The notes under the pieces: model-generated
Seen by the model: only the letters and a program-made list of their open reading frames with translations
Database searches by the model: none
What the model was told of the DNA's origin: nothing
Shown here: piece after piece, positions 45,467-55,678 of the stretch
How positions within the stretch are numbered: the stretch's first letter is position 1
How the letters are laid out: each line of letters begins with the position of its first letter
Program-made: the position numbers and the translations under genes
Assembly (NCBI GenBank): GCA_963556495.2
Contig: OY747702.1
Coordinates: 11,233,193 to 11,297,192 of the forward strand
Direction of reading: 5' to 3'
Length of the DNA stretch: 64,000 bases
DNA from: Valencia hispanica
Lineage: Eukaryota; Chordata; Actinopteri; Cyprinodontiformes; Valenciidae

Positions 45467-45481
45467 ATCCCCCCCTTTTTT
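45467..45481 (-). promoter_or_regulatory. Polypurine tract
   Basis: On the minus strand an A run and G run directly precede the 3' LTR, as needed for plus-strand DNA priming. Confidence 0.85.
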
Positions 45482-45502
45482 AACTCTGGTCGTCCCGACT
45501 AA

Positions 45503-48500
45503 TTATCCCACTCGATACCTGGCTGGGGGTACTCCGAGATTGGGTCTACCCGAGCGGCGCACCTCCAGCGGCTCAGTTCCTATGCCGGGGACCGATCTTT
45601 CCCTTGATGGGTCCGTCTGCGGGGTACCCATCATGTCCATCACTGGCTCCTGTGTAGTCACCATCAATCCAGGCAACCACCATGTTGGAGATGGTAATGT
45701 ATCCAATTCCTCCGGTGCCATTGTGGTTGGTTCCTCCAGCTCAGTAGGGTCCTGCACTATATCCAAAGGACACAGTCTTAGGTTATTCCGGTGTATAGTC
45801 CGAGTAGGACCCTCTTTACCCTCTGGCCTAAGCATGTACACTGGGTTCCCTTCCCTCAGCTGCTTAACAACAACAAATGGTTCCGGTAGCCACCTCATAT
45901 TCAGTTTCCCACCAGCTCTCCTGCGGAAGTGTCTAACTAACACCCTTTCCCCTGGAAGTAGCGGAACCCCCTTGGCTCGCTTGTTATAGCGAGCCTCGTC
46001 CATTTCTCTTCTATGTTGGGCCCGATTTTTCACCATTTCATAAGCCTTACTCAGTGACTGGTGATGGTGTTTTACCCAGCCCGTCAAAGTGTATAACTCA
46101 CCCTTTGGTTTCAGGCCCATAACCCAATCCACCGGTAGCCTGGCATGTCTCCCAAAGACAAGGTAGTGAGGGGTTACCCCGGTTGTACTGTGCACTGTGT
46201 TGTTATAAGCCTGGACCAGGGCTGGTAACTTGTCAGGCCACTGTTCTTGTTCAAGTTCAGTTAGAGAGTTCAACAGTCCCAACAGTGTCTGGTTAAACCT
46301 TTCACAAGCACCATTACCTTGTGGATGGTATGCTGTAGTGTGGTTTTTCTGGCACCCATACAATCGACAGAGCTCCCTCACCACTGTTGACTCGAATGTT
46401 GCACCCCTATCTGTGAGAATCCTCTCCGGGCAGCCGAAGGTATGAATCAGGTGGTTGTACATGGCACGAGCCGTTGTAGTGGCTGATTGATCCTTAGTTG
46501 GAACTGCAAAGGAATACTTTGAAAAAAGATCAGTCATTACGAGGATATAAGGGTAACAGTCACCAGGGCGTCCCAACAAAAGATAGTCCATGCCTACCAC
46601 CTCGAAGGGATATGAGGTGACGATGGGTGACAATGGTGCTCTTATCTCTGGGCCATCCTTGGCACAGATGCAGTGCCAACAAGAGTTGACCCACTCCTTC
46701 ACGTCCCGAGCCATCCGGGGCCAGAAACAACGTTGACGCAGTGTAGCCAGTGTCCTCTCCACACTAGGATGGCCCATCCTTTGATGATACATCCTCCATA
46801 CTTCTTTGGCCTCATTCTCTGGGAGCAGTACCTGAAACACTTCGGATCCAGTCACAGTATCCATATGCAGTACTCCCAACAAGCCTCCCCTGAGTACAAT
46901 CCTGTCCCCTTCTTGTGCCAAGCATTTCAGGTACTCTGAAGGCGACTCACCCAAGACAGGCTGGGCATTTTGTTCCTTCCACTGCCGGATCTGTATCAGA
47001 GTAGGATCTTGGGCCTGGCAGTCTTGCCACGACTGGTCCCCATCTAACCTTGCATAGTTGACATGGGCCCCTGGTTCACCTGTAAACTCAGGTAATCTTG
47101 ACAGTGCATCAGCGTTCCGATTCTGGGTTCCTGGACGATATTTAATCGTATACTGAAAGTTAGCCAGCTGGGCTACCCACCTCTGTTCCACTGCTCCCAG
47201 TCGTGCTGTCTCCAGGTGTACCAGTGGGTTATTATCTGTAAACACAGTAAACTTCACACCATACAGATAGTCCCTGAACTTTTCGGTGATGGCCCACTTC
47301 AGAGCCAACAACTCCAATTTAAAGGAGCTGTAGTTCTGGTCATTACGCTCCGTTGGGTGTAAACTCCGGCTAGCATAAGAGATCACTCTCTCCTTACCAC
47401 ACTGCACCTGTGCCAGTACCGCCCCCAGGCCCTCTTTACTGGCATCAGTGTATAGCTGGAATGGCTGTGAAAAGTCTGCGTAGGCCAGGATGGGTGCACT
47501 AAGCAAAGCTTCCTTCAGCTGGTCAAAAGCCTGCTGGCATTCTGTTGTCCATCTCACCGGGATAGCCTTCCCTTCATGGCCCATGATACCATGCGACAGA
47601 TCATTTAAGGGTTTTGCAATTTTTGAGAAGGCGGGTATGAACCGACGATAGTAACCAACAAAGCCCAAAAAAGACCTCACTTGCCTTACAGTTTGTGGAA
47701 CCGGCCACTCCTTTACCACTGCAGTCTTCTCCGGGTCCGTTGCAACCCCATTCTCACTGATGACGTGGCCAAGGTAAATTACCTTCTGTTGGAATAGGTG
47801 GCATTTCTTTGGTTGTAGTTTTAACCCATGGTGGTGGAGACGCTGAAACACTTCTTCTAGATGGCGCAGGTGGCTGTCAAAATCGGGAGAGAACACAATC
47901 ACGTCATCAAGATATACCAACAGTGACTCTGTTGACAGGTCTCCTAAACAACGTTGCATGAGTCGTTGAAAGGTTGCTGGTGCATTACATAGACCAAATG
48001 GCATACGATCAAACTCATAGAGGCCAAATGGTGTTGTGAATGCTGTCTTCTCCCTGTCGGTTGGATCGACCTCTACTTGCCAATACCCACTTGCCAGGTC
48101 CAAGGTTGAGTACCATCTCGCCGCCTTAAGACTGGTTAGCGACTCTTCAATCCTTGGCAGTGGGTGGGCATCCTTATGAGTGAGGGCATTCAGTCTCCTA
48201 TAATCCACACAGAATCTTAAACTCCCGTCCTTCTTTTTGACCAGTACGATAGGAGCCGCCCAAGGACTCGAGCTCTCCCTCACCACACCGCTGTTCAACA
48301 TGTTCTGCAGTAAATGCCGAAGTTCTGTGTATAAACTTGGAGGGACAGGACGATATCTCTCCCGGCTTGGAGGAGCTGATCCTGTTGGTATTCGATGTTT
48401 CACCACTCCTGTGCATCCAAAATCCTCATCATCTTGTGCAAACACAGTTGTCCACTTCCTGAGGAGATTAGTCAGCTCCTGCTGTTGGACTTGGGTAAGT

Positions 48501-49276
48501 CCTTCCCCCTGTAGAGATGGAGTGTGGTGTCCCTCACAGGGCTCGGGGGTCCTCGTATTCCCCACCCGACGCACATCGACTTCTACGACATCCGGCGAGA
48601 TACTGGTTATCACCAGTTCCTGCTCTTCCTGGATATCTGTTGGGGACACTTCAACCACCTGTGCAAGAGGTTGGCGTTGGGGGATTTCCACCGGGTATGG
48701 GTTATGGTTGCACACTCTGCAGGGTACTCTGCCATCCTGGAGTTTAGCAAGGGTACGTCCTACACTCCACTCTCCTTCATGGCTAGTCAATGGTTCCACA
48801 ATCACTGTGCTGGACCGTCCTCCTGTACCATCTGGTACCTGCATCCATAAGACCATCTCTGACTGAGCGGGAATAATCACCGATGGTTGTTTGGTTAGTT
48901 TGACCACGCTTTGATACAGTGGTGGTGGGTCTTTAACCAACACCCGCCTGCACTCTCCAAACGCCTGAGACCAAGCTTGGCCTTCAGTAGGGGGTATAGT
49001 AGTACGGAACGCTGCAAGCCCTGGGTGGATTCCCTGAGAAAGGACAGACCATACAGAGGTAACGATATTCATTCCTAATATTCCCCTTTCTGGCCCCAAA
49101 CACTCATCTTTTACAATAATTATTCCCTTTTCTGGCACCTGTATACTTCCCACCTGGCAGTCCACCAAAATGTAACCCACATAGGGAATGTTCAGCCCAT
49201 TAGCAGCCCGCAAGGTTAACCAGGGCGCCTCATTCATGTCGGCGAGGCATGTCCCTTCCAAATACTTTCGGAACAT
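45503..49276 (-). CDS. pol: Gypsy pol (protease C-part, RT, RNase H, integrase)
   Basis: Pol copies the element's RNA into DNA in Gag particles and inserts it into chromosomes. From the first ATG, 1257 codons are open. The protease end (GPERGILGMN) is at about 61-70. RT spans about 300-480, with YLDD at 455-458. RNase H follows with TDAS at 610-613 and a TDNNPL block at 680. The integrase has an H-x4-H, C-x2-C zinc site (H831, H836, C866, C869) and a DD35E triad D897, D956, E992. A GPY/F-like region and an R-rich tail end it. The true pol start is upstream: the DTG of the protease lies at 49304-49312, before this ATG, and an in-frame TGA sits at 49334-49336. Upstream of the TGA the same frame is open at least to about 49650, overlapping gag in the -1 frame. 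Confidence 0.95.
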   Translation of the reverse strand: MFRKYLEGTCLADMNEAPWLTLRAANGLNIPYVGYILVDCQVGSIQVPEKGIIIVKDECLGPERGILGMNIVTSVWSVLSQGIHPGLAAFRTTIPPTEGQAWSQAFGECRRVLVKDPPPLYQSVVKLTKQPSVIIPAQSEMVLWMQVPDGTGGRSSTVIVEPLTSHEGEWSVGRTLAKLQDGRVPCRVCNHNPYPVEIPQRQPLAQVVEVSPTDIQEEQELVITSISPDVVEVDVRRVGNTRTPEPCEGHHTPSLQGEGLTQVQQQELTNLLRKWTTVFAQDDEDFGCTGVVKHRIPTGSAPPSRERYRPVPPSLYTELRHLLQNMLNSGVVRESSSPWAAPIVLVKKKDGSLRFCVDYRRLNALTHKDAHPLPRIEESLTSLKAARWYSTLDLASGYWQVEVDPTDREKTAFTTPFGLYEFDRMPFGLCNAPATFQRLMQRCLGDLSTESLLVYLDDVIVFSPDFDSHLRHLEEVFQRLHHHGLKLQPKKCHLFQQKVIYLGHVISENGVATDPEKTAVVKEWPVPQTVRQVRSFLGFVGYYRRFIPAFSKIAKPLNDLSHGIMGHEGKAIPVRWTTECQQAFDQLKEALLSAPILAYADFSQPFQLYTDASKEGLGAVLAQVQCGKERVISYASRSLHPTERNDQNYSSFKLELLALKWAITEKFRDYLYGVKFTVFTDNNPLVHLETARLGAVEQRWVAQLANFQYTIKYRPGTQNRNADALSRLPEFTGEPGAHVNYARLDGDQSWQDCQAQDPTLIQIRQWKEQNAQPVLGESPSEYLKCLAQEGDRIVLRGGLLGVLHMDTVTGSEVFQVLLPENEAKEVWRMYHQRMGHPSVERTLATLRQRCFWPRMARDVKEWVNSCWHCICAKDGPEIRAPLSPIVTSYPFEVVGMDYLLLGRPGDCYPYILVMTDLFSKYSFAVPTKDQSATTTARAMYNHLIHTFGCPERILTDRGATFESTVVRELCRLYGCQKNHTTAYHPQGNGACERFNQTLLGLLNSLTELEQEQWPDKLPALVQAYNNTVHSTTGVTPHYLVFGRHARLPVDWVMGLKPKGELYTLTGWVKHHHQSLSKAYEMVKNRAQHRREMDEARYNKRAKGVPLLPGERVLVRHFRRRAGGKLNMRWLPEPFVVVKQLREGNPVYMLRPEGKEGPTRTIHRNNLRLCPLDIVQDPTELEEPTTMAPEELDTLPSPTWWLPGLMVTTQEPVMDMMGTPQTDPSRERSVPGIGTEPLEVRRSGRPNLGVPPARYRVG

Positions 49277-49650
49277 GCTCTGGCTGAGTAAAGTAACCTG
49301 TGACCCAGTGTCGAGTACAAAAGGAATAGACTGTCAATTTATATGTAAAATAACCTCTGGGCACTCACCTACTAGGGCAGACTTATTCCTAATCTTGGGC
49401 TCCTGATGTTCGGTGACCGCCCCCACTACTTGGCCCTCAGCTGTAGGGGAGATTAAAAATCCTGGCGCCCCGTGGCTCTCTGAGGGCACCGACGTTGAAC
49501 ATGGCCTGCAAGCCCACATTGCCGACAGATTGGCCTTCCCTCCGCATCCCATTGATAGGTGGGTGCAGCTGGCCGTGGGTATCCCGACCTTCTGTGCGGG
49601 TTCTGTGCTGTCGTTGTAGGGTTTCCCCTTATTTGCTGGGCTTCTCTCCC
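49277..49650 (-). pseudogene. Gag-pol overlap and protease start, with TGA
   Basis: The pol frame continues upstream of the first ATG through FVLDTGSQ (protease active site) to a TGA at 49334-49336, then is open again back to at least 49650. Gag stops at 49453 in the other frame. Pol is in the -1 frame relative to gag, so translation would need a -1 shift within about 49453-49650 and then TGA read-through or repair. Without it, the protease would lack its start. Confidence 0.75.
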
Positions 49651-50424
49651 ATCAGAGAGGCCAACCTTTAATTCCTTCAATAAATTACTTGGCAATGTCT
49701 TTACCTGTTCCACGAGGATCTTTATTTCCCCCATCAGCCCTTGTTGAAGCTCCATGCGCAGCTGTTCTTTAAGCTTTTCCAGATCAGCTGTGGCTTGTTG
49801 GTCCTGGGTGGGGACACTAACTCTCTGTGAAAGTGAAACATCATCATTGGCATCCTTTAATTCTTGCTCTAATGCATGGGCCTCTTTACAGGCATCTTTA
49901 AAGTTCAAACCTCCGTCTCGTCGTATTTGCCGAGCCAGCTCCTGTTTAACAGGCCCTGTTCGTAGACCCACCATTAACTGATCCAACAAAAGGTCATCTT
50001 CCTCAGCCTCGTCCTGTTCTAAAGCTTGCCATCTGGAGAATCCCTCTCTCAGTCTTAAAATGAAAGCACTCACAGTCTCATTAGTACGTTGTTTGCAGTT
50101 AAAAAAGTTCACTCGGACCTGAGCTCTGGTGGCTGGTTTAAAATACAATGTCTGTAAAAGATCTAAAACCTTCTTCCCACTGTCCTTTTCCTCATATTTA
50201 ACCAACTGCAGCTCCTTTTTAGCCTCTCCTTCAAGAGCCCCCAATACAAAGTCTGCCTGTTGTTGTGAACTCAATCCTTGTGCTCTCAGCATAACTTCCA
50301 CTTGAGTCTTCCATTCAGGAAATTTCACTGGATCGCCATTAAACTTTGGGACCAAAGCAGCTCCCAAAAACCACGGCATTACAAACTGTGTGGTTGGCAC
50401 ACTATTATTCTGAGCAGTGTCCAT
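49453..50424 (-). CDS. gag: Gypsy gag polyprotein
   Basis: Gag forms the particle that packages element RNA. The ATG at 50424 is preferred because the longer frame starts at a TTG inside the primer-binding site; it gives 323 residues. The N-terminal half is rich in helix-forming sequence (a WKTQVEVMLRAQGLSSQQQADFV region and a QRTNETVSAFILRLREGFSRW region typical of capsid cores). A Q/E/K-rich stretch follows (about 190-260). The C-terminus holds one CCHC zinc knuckle, CRQCGLAGHVQRRC, the nucleocapsid RNA-binding motif. No stop interrupts it. The frame closes at 49453, overlapping pol in the -1 frame. Confidence 0.92.
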   Translation of the reverse strand: MDTAQNNSVPTTQFVMPWFLGAALVPKFNGDPVKFPEWKTQVEVMLRAQGLSSQQQADFVLGALEGEAKKELQLVKYEEKDSGKKVLDLLQTLYFKPATRAQVRVNFFNCKQRTNETVSAFILRLREGFSRWQALEQDEAEEDDLLLDQLMVGLRTGPVKQELARQIRRDGGLNFKDACKEAHALEQELKDANDDVSLSQRVSVPTQDQQATADLEKLKEQLRMELQQGLMGEIKILVEQVKTLPSNLLKELKVGLSDGREAQQIRGNPTTTAQNPHRRSGYPRPAAPTYQWDAEGRPICRQCGLAGHVQRRCPQRATGRQDF

Positions 50425-50450
50425 TCTGCAGCAGTGGAGCTGGGACCCTG

Positions 50451-50463
50451 CCAGCAACGCCAA
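50451..50463 (-). promoter_or_regulatory. Primer-binding site, tRNA-primed
   Basis: On the minus strand TTGGCGTTGCTGG begins 4 bp after the 5' LTR (LTR end, then TAAA). It starts with a TGG that pairs with the CCA end of a tRNA. I cannot name the tRNA with confidence. Confidence 0.6.
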
Positions 50464-50467
50464 TTTA

Positions 50468-51306
50468 TGTCACCCAACAGGGTACCTGGATTTTTGTTCT
50501 ACCAGCTTAGAGTTCCACTACTGCAAGAATGGAGGACCACTTTTACTTACAGCCAAGCGTTTTTTTTATTGTTACAGTCAAAGGGTGCGAGCCAGTTTTA
50601 TTCCTCCTGAGAGTCTGTAGAAAGTTCTTTAAATCCTTCGAAAAATGGCTCCCATCAACCTCGCGTTACTTCGTGGGGGGGAGAATGCCAACATGAGGAA
50701 TTCTTGATGATGGCACCGATGTTTACTCGACGTCTTCACTGATGCTGCCGTCCTGCCACTGTCAAAGAAGCAGAAACGTGCTAAGACACTCTTAAAATCC
50801 AGGGAAGCAGCCCACTCATTCAGAATTTAGTGATGATAACATCCCTTTTTACTCATCTGATAGTCAGCGGTATTTTCAGGTCTTTCCTCAGCCCGATCGG
50901 TTGGAGACTCCACCCCCTCCTGGTCATCCAGTCCACCGTTGCACCATATATTGTCACACTGCTTGTCCTTGCTCCCGTTGCTCAAACTCCTCTCTTTTCT
51001 CTCAGTCTGTGGCCAGTGTGTCCTTCCGTTTACATTCCATGAGGTGCTTATGTACTAGTCTTTGTTTCAGTCCACACCTGTATCCCCTTAGCCTAATTAA
51101 GTTGCAGCCAATGCGGCAGGGAGGAGCAGACTACCAGCTAAAATCAATCAGTATTGTCCTCAGTCCCAGTCATTTACCACCACAAATCCAAAACAACATG
51201 CATTAGCCTAAATTACCAAAATCTAAAAACATGCACTAGCAAATACACACATAAAAAGAAAAGGGCAAAATAAAAGACTGGCTGATTAATCTAGCTCCAT
51301 CTCACA
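50468..51306 (-). repeat. 5' LTR of the Gypsy element
   Basis: 839 bp, ending on the minus strand with GACA. It supplies the promoter for gag-pol. It is nearly identical to the 3' LTR (4 differences). Confidence 0.95.
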
Positions 51307-51310
51307 AAAG

Positions 51311-52139
51311 CTTACAACGTTGTCTGTATATATTATCATCACTCATTTGATCAGTAATAAAGTGGCCGAGGTATTTCACCTATTTATAAACTTCAACAAC
51401 ATTGTTGGACAGTTTAAACACTGGGAAATTGAGCTGTTTATCCTGTTTGGTTCTACATATCAAGGTAGCACTTTTACCTGCATTGCACTACTCGGACTAG
51501 AACCAACCAGGTCATCTGCATCCATAAGATGATTTATCAGTGTTTTACTCAGCATACATCCAGTTATACAGGCTCTCAGCCATACGGACATATCCTAGAC
51601 TTATAAATTAAATCTCCTAGAGACAAACTGCCACACTAACAACAATACTAACACTGGAAGGGGGTGGAAATACTGCTTCTCTAATTAACCTGCAGCATTT
51701 GGTGAGGGCTCAGTAAGACAGAACCCTTCCTGTATCCAGGAACTCCTCACCACTTTAATATAGCTAAACTTTTATAGTAAAATAAGTTAATAAGCAATTT
51801 AAAGTATTTAAAATAGTATTTTAGAGGAATTTTTTAACATTACCCTTCAAAAAAACTTCAGGTGACACAATCAAATATTAATACAAAAAAAACTCCTGAC
51901 TTTATGTTTGGACCACCAGACTTATGAGTTGATTTTAACACTATACTTTATACTTAATAAGTATTTTTTTTCAGGAGGTTGCTCATGTAAATCTTACTGA
52001 GTAAATGTACCCTAACCCCCTAGTTACTACTCACCTCTGGTATTGACCCTTGTACAGCTGATTGCCCCATGTATAACATAAAAAAACATTAAAAACAATG
52101 GCAACATATTTGCAAAGGAAAATGTATTTGCAGGTTGAG
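51311..52139. other. Unassigned sequence
   Basis: AT-rich DNA downstream of the Gypsy element, with short A runs. No gene or repeat is recognised. Confidence 0.4.
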
Positions 52140-52640
52140 CAGCAGAGTTGAGTGTTTGGTTTGTGATCATGAAAAACATTTCTAAAGTATTGGACATACA
52201 CTGCTTAGCCAGGAAAAGATACGATTCCACCCTACTGGATAATTTATGCGCGATCAACTTTCAGCTGGCAACAAGTTGTCTAACCCCAACTAATGCAATG
52301 AGTCACTTCACATTTCTTCAACAACCATAAGAAGGGTCAAATCATTGGAATCAAGGTGGGAAAACGTCTAAGAAGATTGAACAGACTGCTGACATTGGGT
52401 TAAGAACTGTCGATAGCTTTAGTAAATACGGGGAAGGACGGTGGGAAACCATCATTTTAGAGGAAGGAATTCAGTCAGTAAAAAAATCTCAAGTGATCAT
52501 GATTAGCGATTAGTTCAAAGTTTGTTGAAATCGGATCAAAGAACAACAACAGCAGAAGGGAGAAGTAGAACACTATGCTACAGCCCCTCTTCACTCTGGC
52601 ACATTCTCTGACATCTCAGCAAACGGACTGTAAACCTTTG
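52140..52640 (+). mobile_element. Decayed Tc1-like relic, third family
   Basis: The DNA recalls a fish Tc1-like transposase gene: AACGTCTAAGAAGATTGAACAG, ATTGGGTTAAGAACTGTCGA and GTGATCATGATTAGCGATTA at 52365-52516, followed by TTGTTGAAATCGGATCAAAG near 52522. Translation is broken by stops and small gaps. It covers only the N-terminal DNA-binding part of a transposase and its leader; the catalytic domain and ends are missing. Confidence 0.6.
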
Positions 52641-54523
52641 GAACAGTTGGACAGAAGGTTGGAGTTATGTTTAAACGCTTAACTTTTTAAAACCTTGGTA
52701 ACCGGTCCATACTTGCTTCTTTTCACTTCCGAAACAAATTGAACACACCTATTTATGAGCTTAGGTAGTCTCGGCTGCAGAGAGTCAGACTTGTCTTAGG
52801 AAAACAAAGACGTCCGAACAGCACCATATTTTCTAAGCCTGTGATTCAAGCTGATGGAGAGAGTTAATCTGAATCTACTAAACAAATCATCAACAAATGA
52901 CACAAGCCATGTCTGTGTGTGTGTGTGTGTGTGTGTGAGTATGAATGGCTGACAAGCTTCGTATGCGCTTACTTCAAGACTGTGTGTGCACCTGTGTGTT
53001 TTGCTGATGCACGATGATGTTGCTTGTTGTTACTGTGCAGCTTATGAAGTTCATGTTGCCCGTGGACAGCCTTGAGATTGTGATGCACTCACAGAAACTC
53101 TCAGACTATTCAGTATGTAACAAATATGTCAACGTTAATCTAAGGCATCGCAGTCACACTCACATATTACAATAACAACGTAAGTACGCACATCCACACC
53201 CACACATTCGGCTGTTTTGTGGCGTTCAGAGTGAGTTAGTTTCTGAAAGTGCCTCGAGTAAAATAAATACACAATTAATCTGATGGAGTGTCAGCTGAAG
53301 CATTTCTCAAACCCAGGAAGTGTGCAGTCATCTTGCCCCAGAATGCATTTACCAGTGATGGGACAGCTCTGTGCAAAACTGCCACTAGCTTCAACAGACA
53401 CTTTTTACCAAATGGCTTTCTCTTTACTGCCCAGAAACCAGGAAAACCATCGACTTGTACACCATGTTGCATAAGAACAAGTCGAACAAAAACTGTTTTC
53501 CTTATTAATCAGAAACAGAACAAAGCAAATAAGACTTGCAGAGAAATATTTACAGCTGCAGCTATGTTTATTTAAAAAATGTATTGGGGGTGGGGCATTG
53601 TACAACGGTGGAATAGTGAAAAGAAAAGGATCTAAGGTTTTCACCAAAAAACACATGAAAAGGTCCATTTGCATTTACCCCCACCTTCCGAGTCTACTTT
53701 GCACAATCATTTTATGTCGCTTCACTCTTTCGGTGGATGTTTTAAGTCTTGCCACAGAATCTCAATTGGATTCCACTGACAGACTCTAAGGCAAGAGAAA
53801 AAGTGATCTTCGCCTGTCTCTAAAACAATTTCTTATCTACTGGAATTTGACTCCCTGGTCTTGGTAGACCAAACAAAAAACTCCCTTGGATGTGTGGACG
53901 CTCCATCCCACCCCACTCCCCCATCCCCCACATGACCCTGTGAGCTCCCTGTGAACTCAGCCCCAAGGTCATATATTACATCACAGGCGACAGACTCTGG
54001 GATTAAACTGAGAGGAAATTCATAGTGTCACATTAATGCACACATACATGCACGCGCTCCTGGATTTCAACATGCTCGCGGTACCCTAAGACTTTCGCTC
54101 CCACTGCCACAAGGTGGCCGCGAACCCAGTCTGCCAAGTGGGGGTTCCCAGAACCCCCCTTCCTGCCTTGTGTTAGCATGTGTTGTGAATGATATATGTG
54201 CTTTCTATGTATTGAGGTGGGTTTTTTTTTAGCACCTAAGCTGTATCCTCCAATTGGGGACAGGGCTGAGATGCATTTTTGTTTCTCCATCCCCTATCCA
54301 CATCCCCTACCTATTTGTGAATCCTTTCTATCTGCTAAATGGGAGCTGGTAAAGCCGGCTACCACCACAGTCTTCTAAATCCTGGATAGTGTTAATGTTT
54401 GTAAGTGTTTGTATGATCTTGGATTGTTTGCTCTTGAAACTGAATTTCCCCACAGGGATTATTAAAGTATGTATTAGCTTATCTTTATTTATTTATATAT
54501 TTATTCAGGGGCACGAAACGCAA
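52641..54523. other. Unassigned sequence with a GT microsatellite
   Basis: Contains a (GT) run at about 52914-52937 and mixed DNA elsewhere. The frames at 53275-53789 are unsupported shadows of each other. Confidence 0.4.
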
Positions 54524-55223
54524 TGATGCAACATTGTTTTTGCCTGAGAGTAGGTCAGGTGAACCCAGTTTTCGTTTCATCTCGTTCTGACCTCTGGCAT
54601 CTACAAAAACTGTTTACTTCATAAAATCTACACGTTCGCACTGAGTTCAAAAGTAAAAGTTCTCCTTCTGTAATAGCGCAGTTCTTTTATTAACGACATT
54701 ATAATTCGGGACTAGTTTGTGTTCACCGTAGTGAGAAAGGAGTGATACGGCTGCTACGTCCCCGGTTTAGACATGGATTTAACATGAAATCCATGTCTTG
54801 TTCATGTTTCATGGAAGTTAAATTCATGTAACACATTTTACATAGGCCTACATGCTTTTACTCGGTTTTGTAAAAGTTTTAAAGAAGTTTTCATCATGAC
54901 CTTAGCTGTCTCCATATCCGCGTACGTCATTACGTGACACGTCGGTTAAACTCTGCCACCGCATTGGTCTAAAACGGGTACGTAGCAGCTGTATCACTCC
55001 TTTCTCACTACGGCGAAAACAAACTAGTCCCAAATTAAAACGTCGATCATAAAAAAACTGCGGCATTACAGAAGGAGAACTTTTACTTTTGAACTAAGTG
55101 CGAACGAATGTATTTTATGAAGTAAACAGTTTGTACAGTATGCCAGAGGTCGGAATGAGTTTCATTTCTAATGACATTTTCGGGGTTCACCTTATGGCCT
55201 AGAGAGCGGCAAAAGTTGCATTA
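54524..55223. mobile_element. Foldback element with ~250-bp inverted arms
   Basis: Left arm 54524-54771 and right arm 54967-55223 are inverted copies. Shared blocks include GTTTACTTCATAAAAT, TTCAAAAGTAAAAGTTCTCC, GGGACTAGTTTGT and GTAGTGAGAAAGGAGTGATAC, with several mismatches and small gaps. A spacer of about 195 bp holds another small hairpin (CATGGATTT/AAATCCATG near 54772). There is no coding capacity. It would depend on a transposase supplied by another element. The exact ends and target duplication are unclear. Confidence 0.85.
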
Positions 55224-55483
55224 CAGGAGTGCAAACATGCCCAAACGAGCGGCTGGTCAGCGGGATGTCCCGGATTTTTTTTAAAAGAAAAAAAATACAG
55301 GTGAGCTATTAATCTCAATAATTAATCTAGCCTGCTTTTTGTTATCTAAAGACCACCCGACTCGCCACAGGTGTACGCACAGATCCCAGGATGCTACCCT
55401 CCAAACTAGATGAACGGGCGACCCCCCCACATCTCTCTTGTTAATTAGCTTGCTAAAATACATGACTTGTCATTCAGTCAAGA
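55224..55483. other. Unassigned sequence
   Basis: Short gap between the foldback and the next element. No gene. Confidence 0.4.
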
Positions 55484-55678
55484 TGCGCATGGGCGGTTCT
55501 AGACAGGGGCCAACAGGGGCCAGCGCCCCTGTAGAACTGGTCTTGGCCCCTGTACTGATGAGATAATACTAAATTAGCTTCTTATCATGAAATGCACTGG
55601 AACAAAAACCATAGCTACCTTCACAGTTTTAATTTATCAATGAATAAAAAAATTAAGTTGCCGTATTGAGATAGAATC

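Larger units (their letters stand above)
44628..51306 (-). mobile_element. Nearly intact Ty3/Gypsy LTR retrotransposon
   Basis: The 6679-bp element lies on the minus strand with 839-bp LTRs, gag then pol, a primer-binding-like site and a polypurine tract. AAAG flanks both sides (44624-44627 and 51307-51310), a 4-bp duplication. The LTRs differ at only 4 of 839 positions, so insertion was recent on an evolutionary scale. The order protease-RT-RNase H-integrase places it in Ty3/Gypsy, and no chromodomain is seen. Its only visible defect is an in-frame TGA just before the protease. The plus-strand frames over it (for example 45540-45989 and 48237-48866) are shadows. Confidence 0.96.

Noticed and set aside
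48237..48866. 209-codon plus-strand frame
   Set aside because: It is a shadow of Gypsy pol on the opposite strand.
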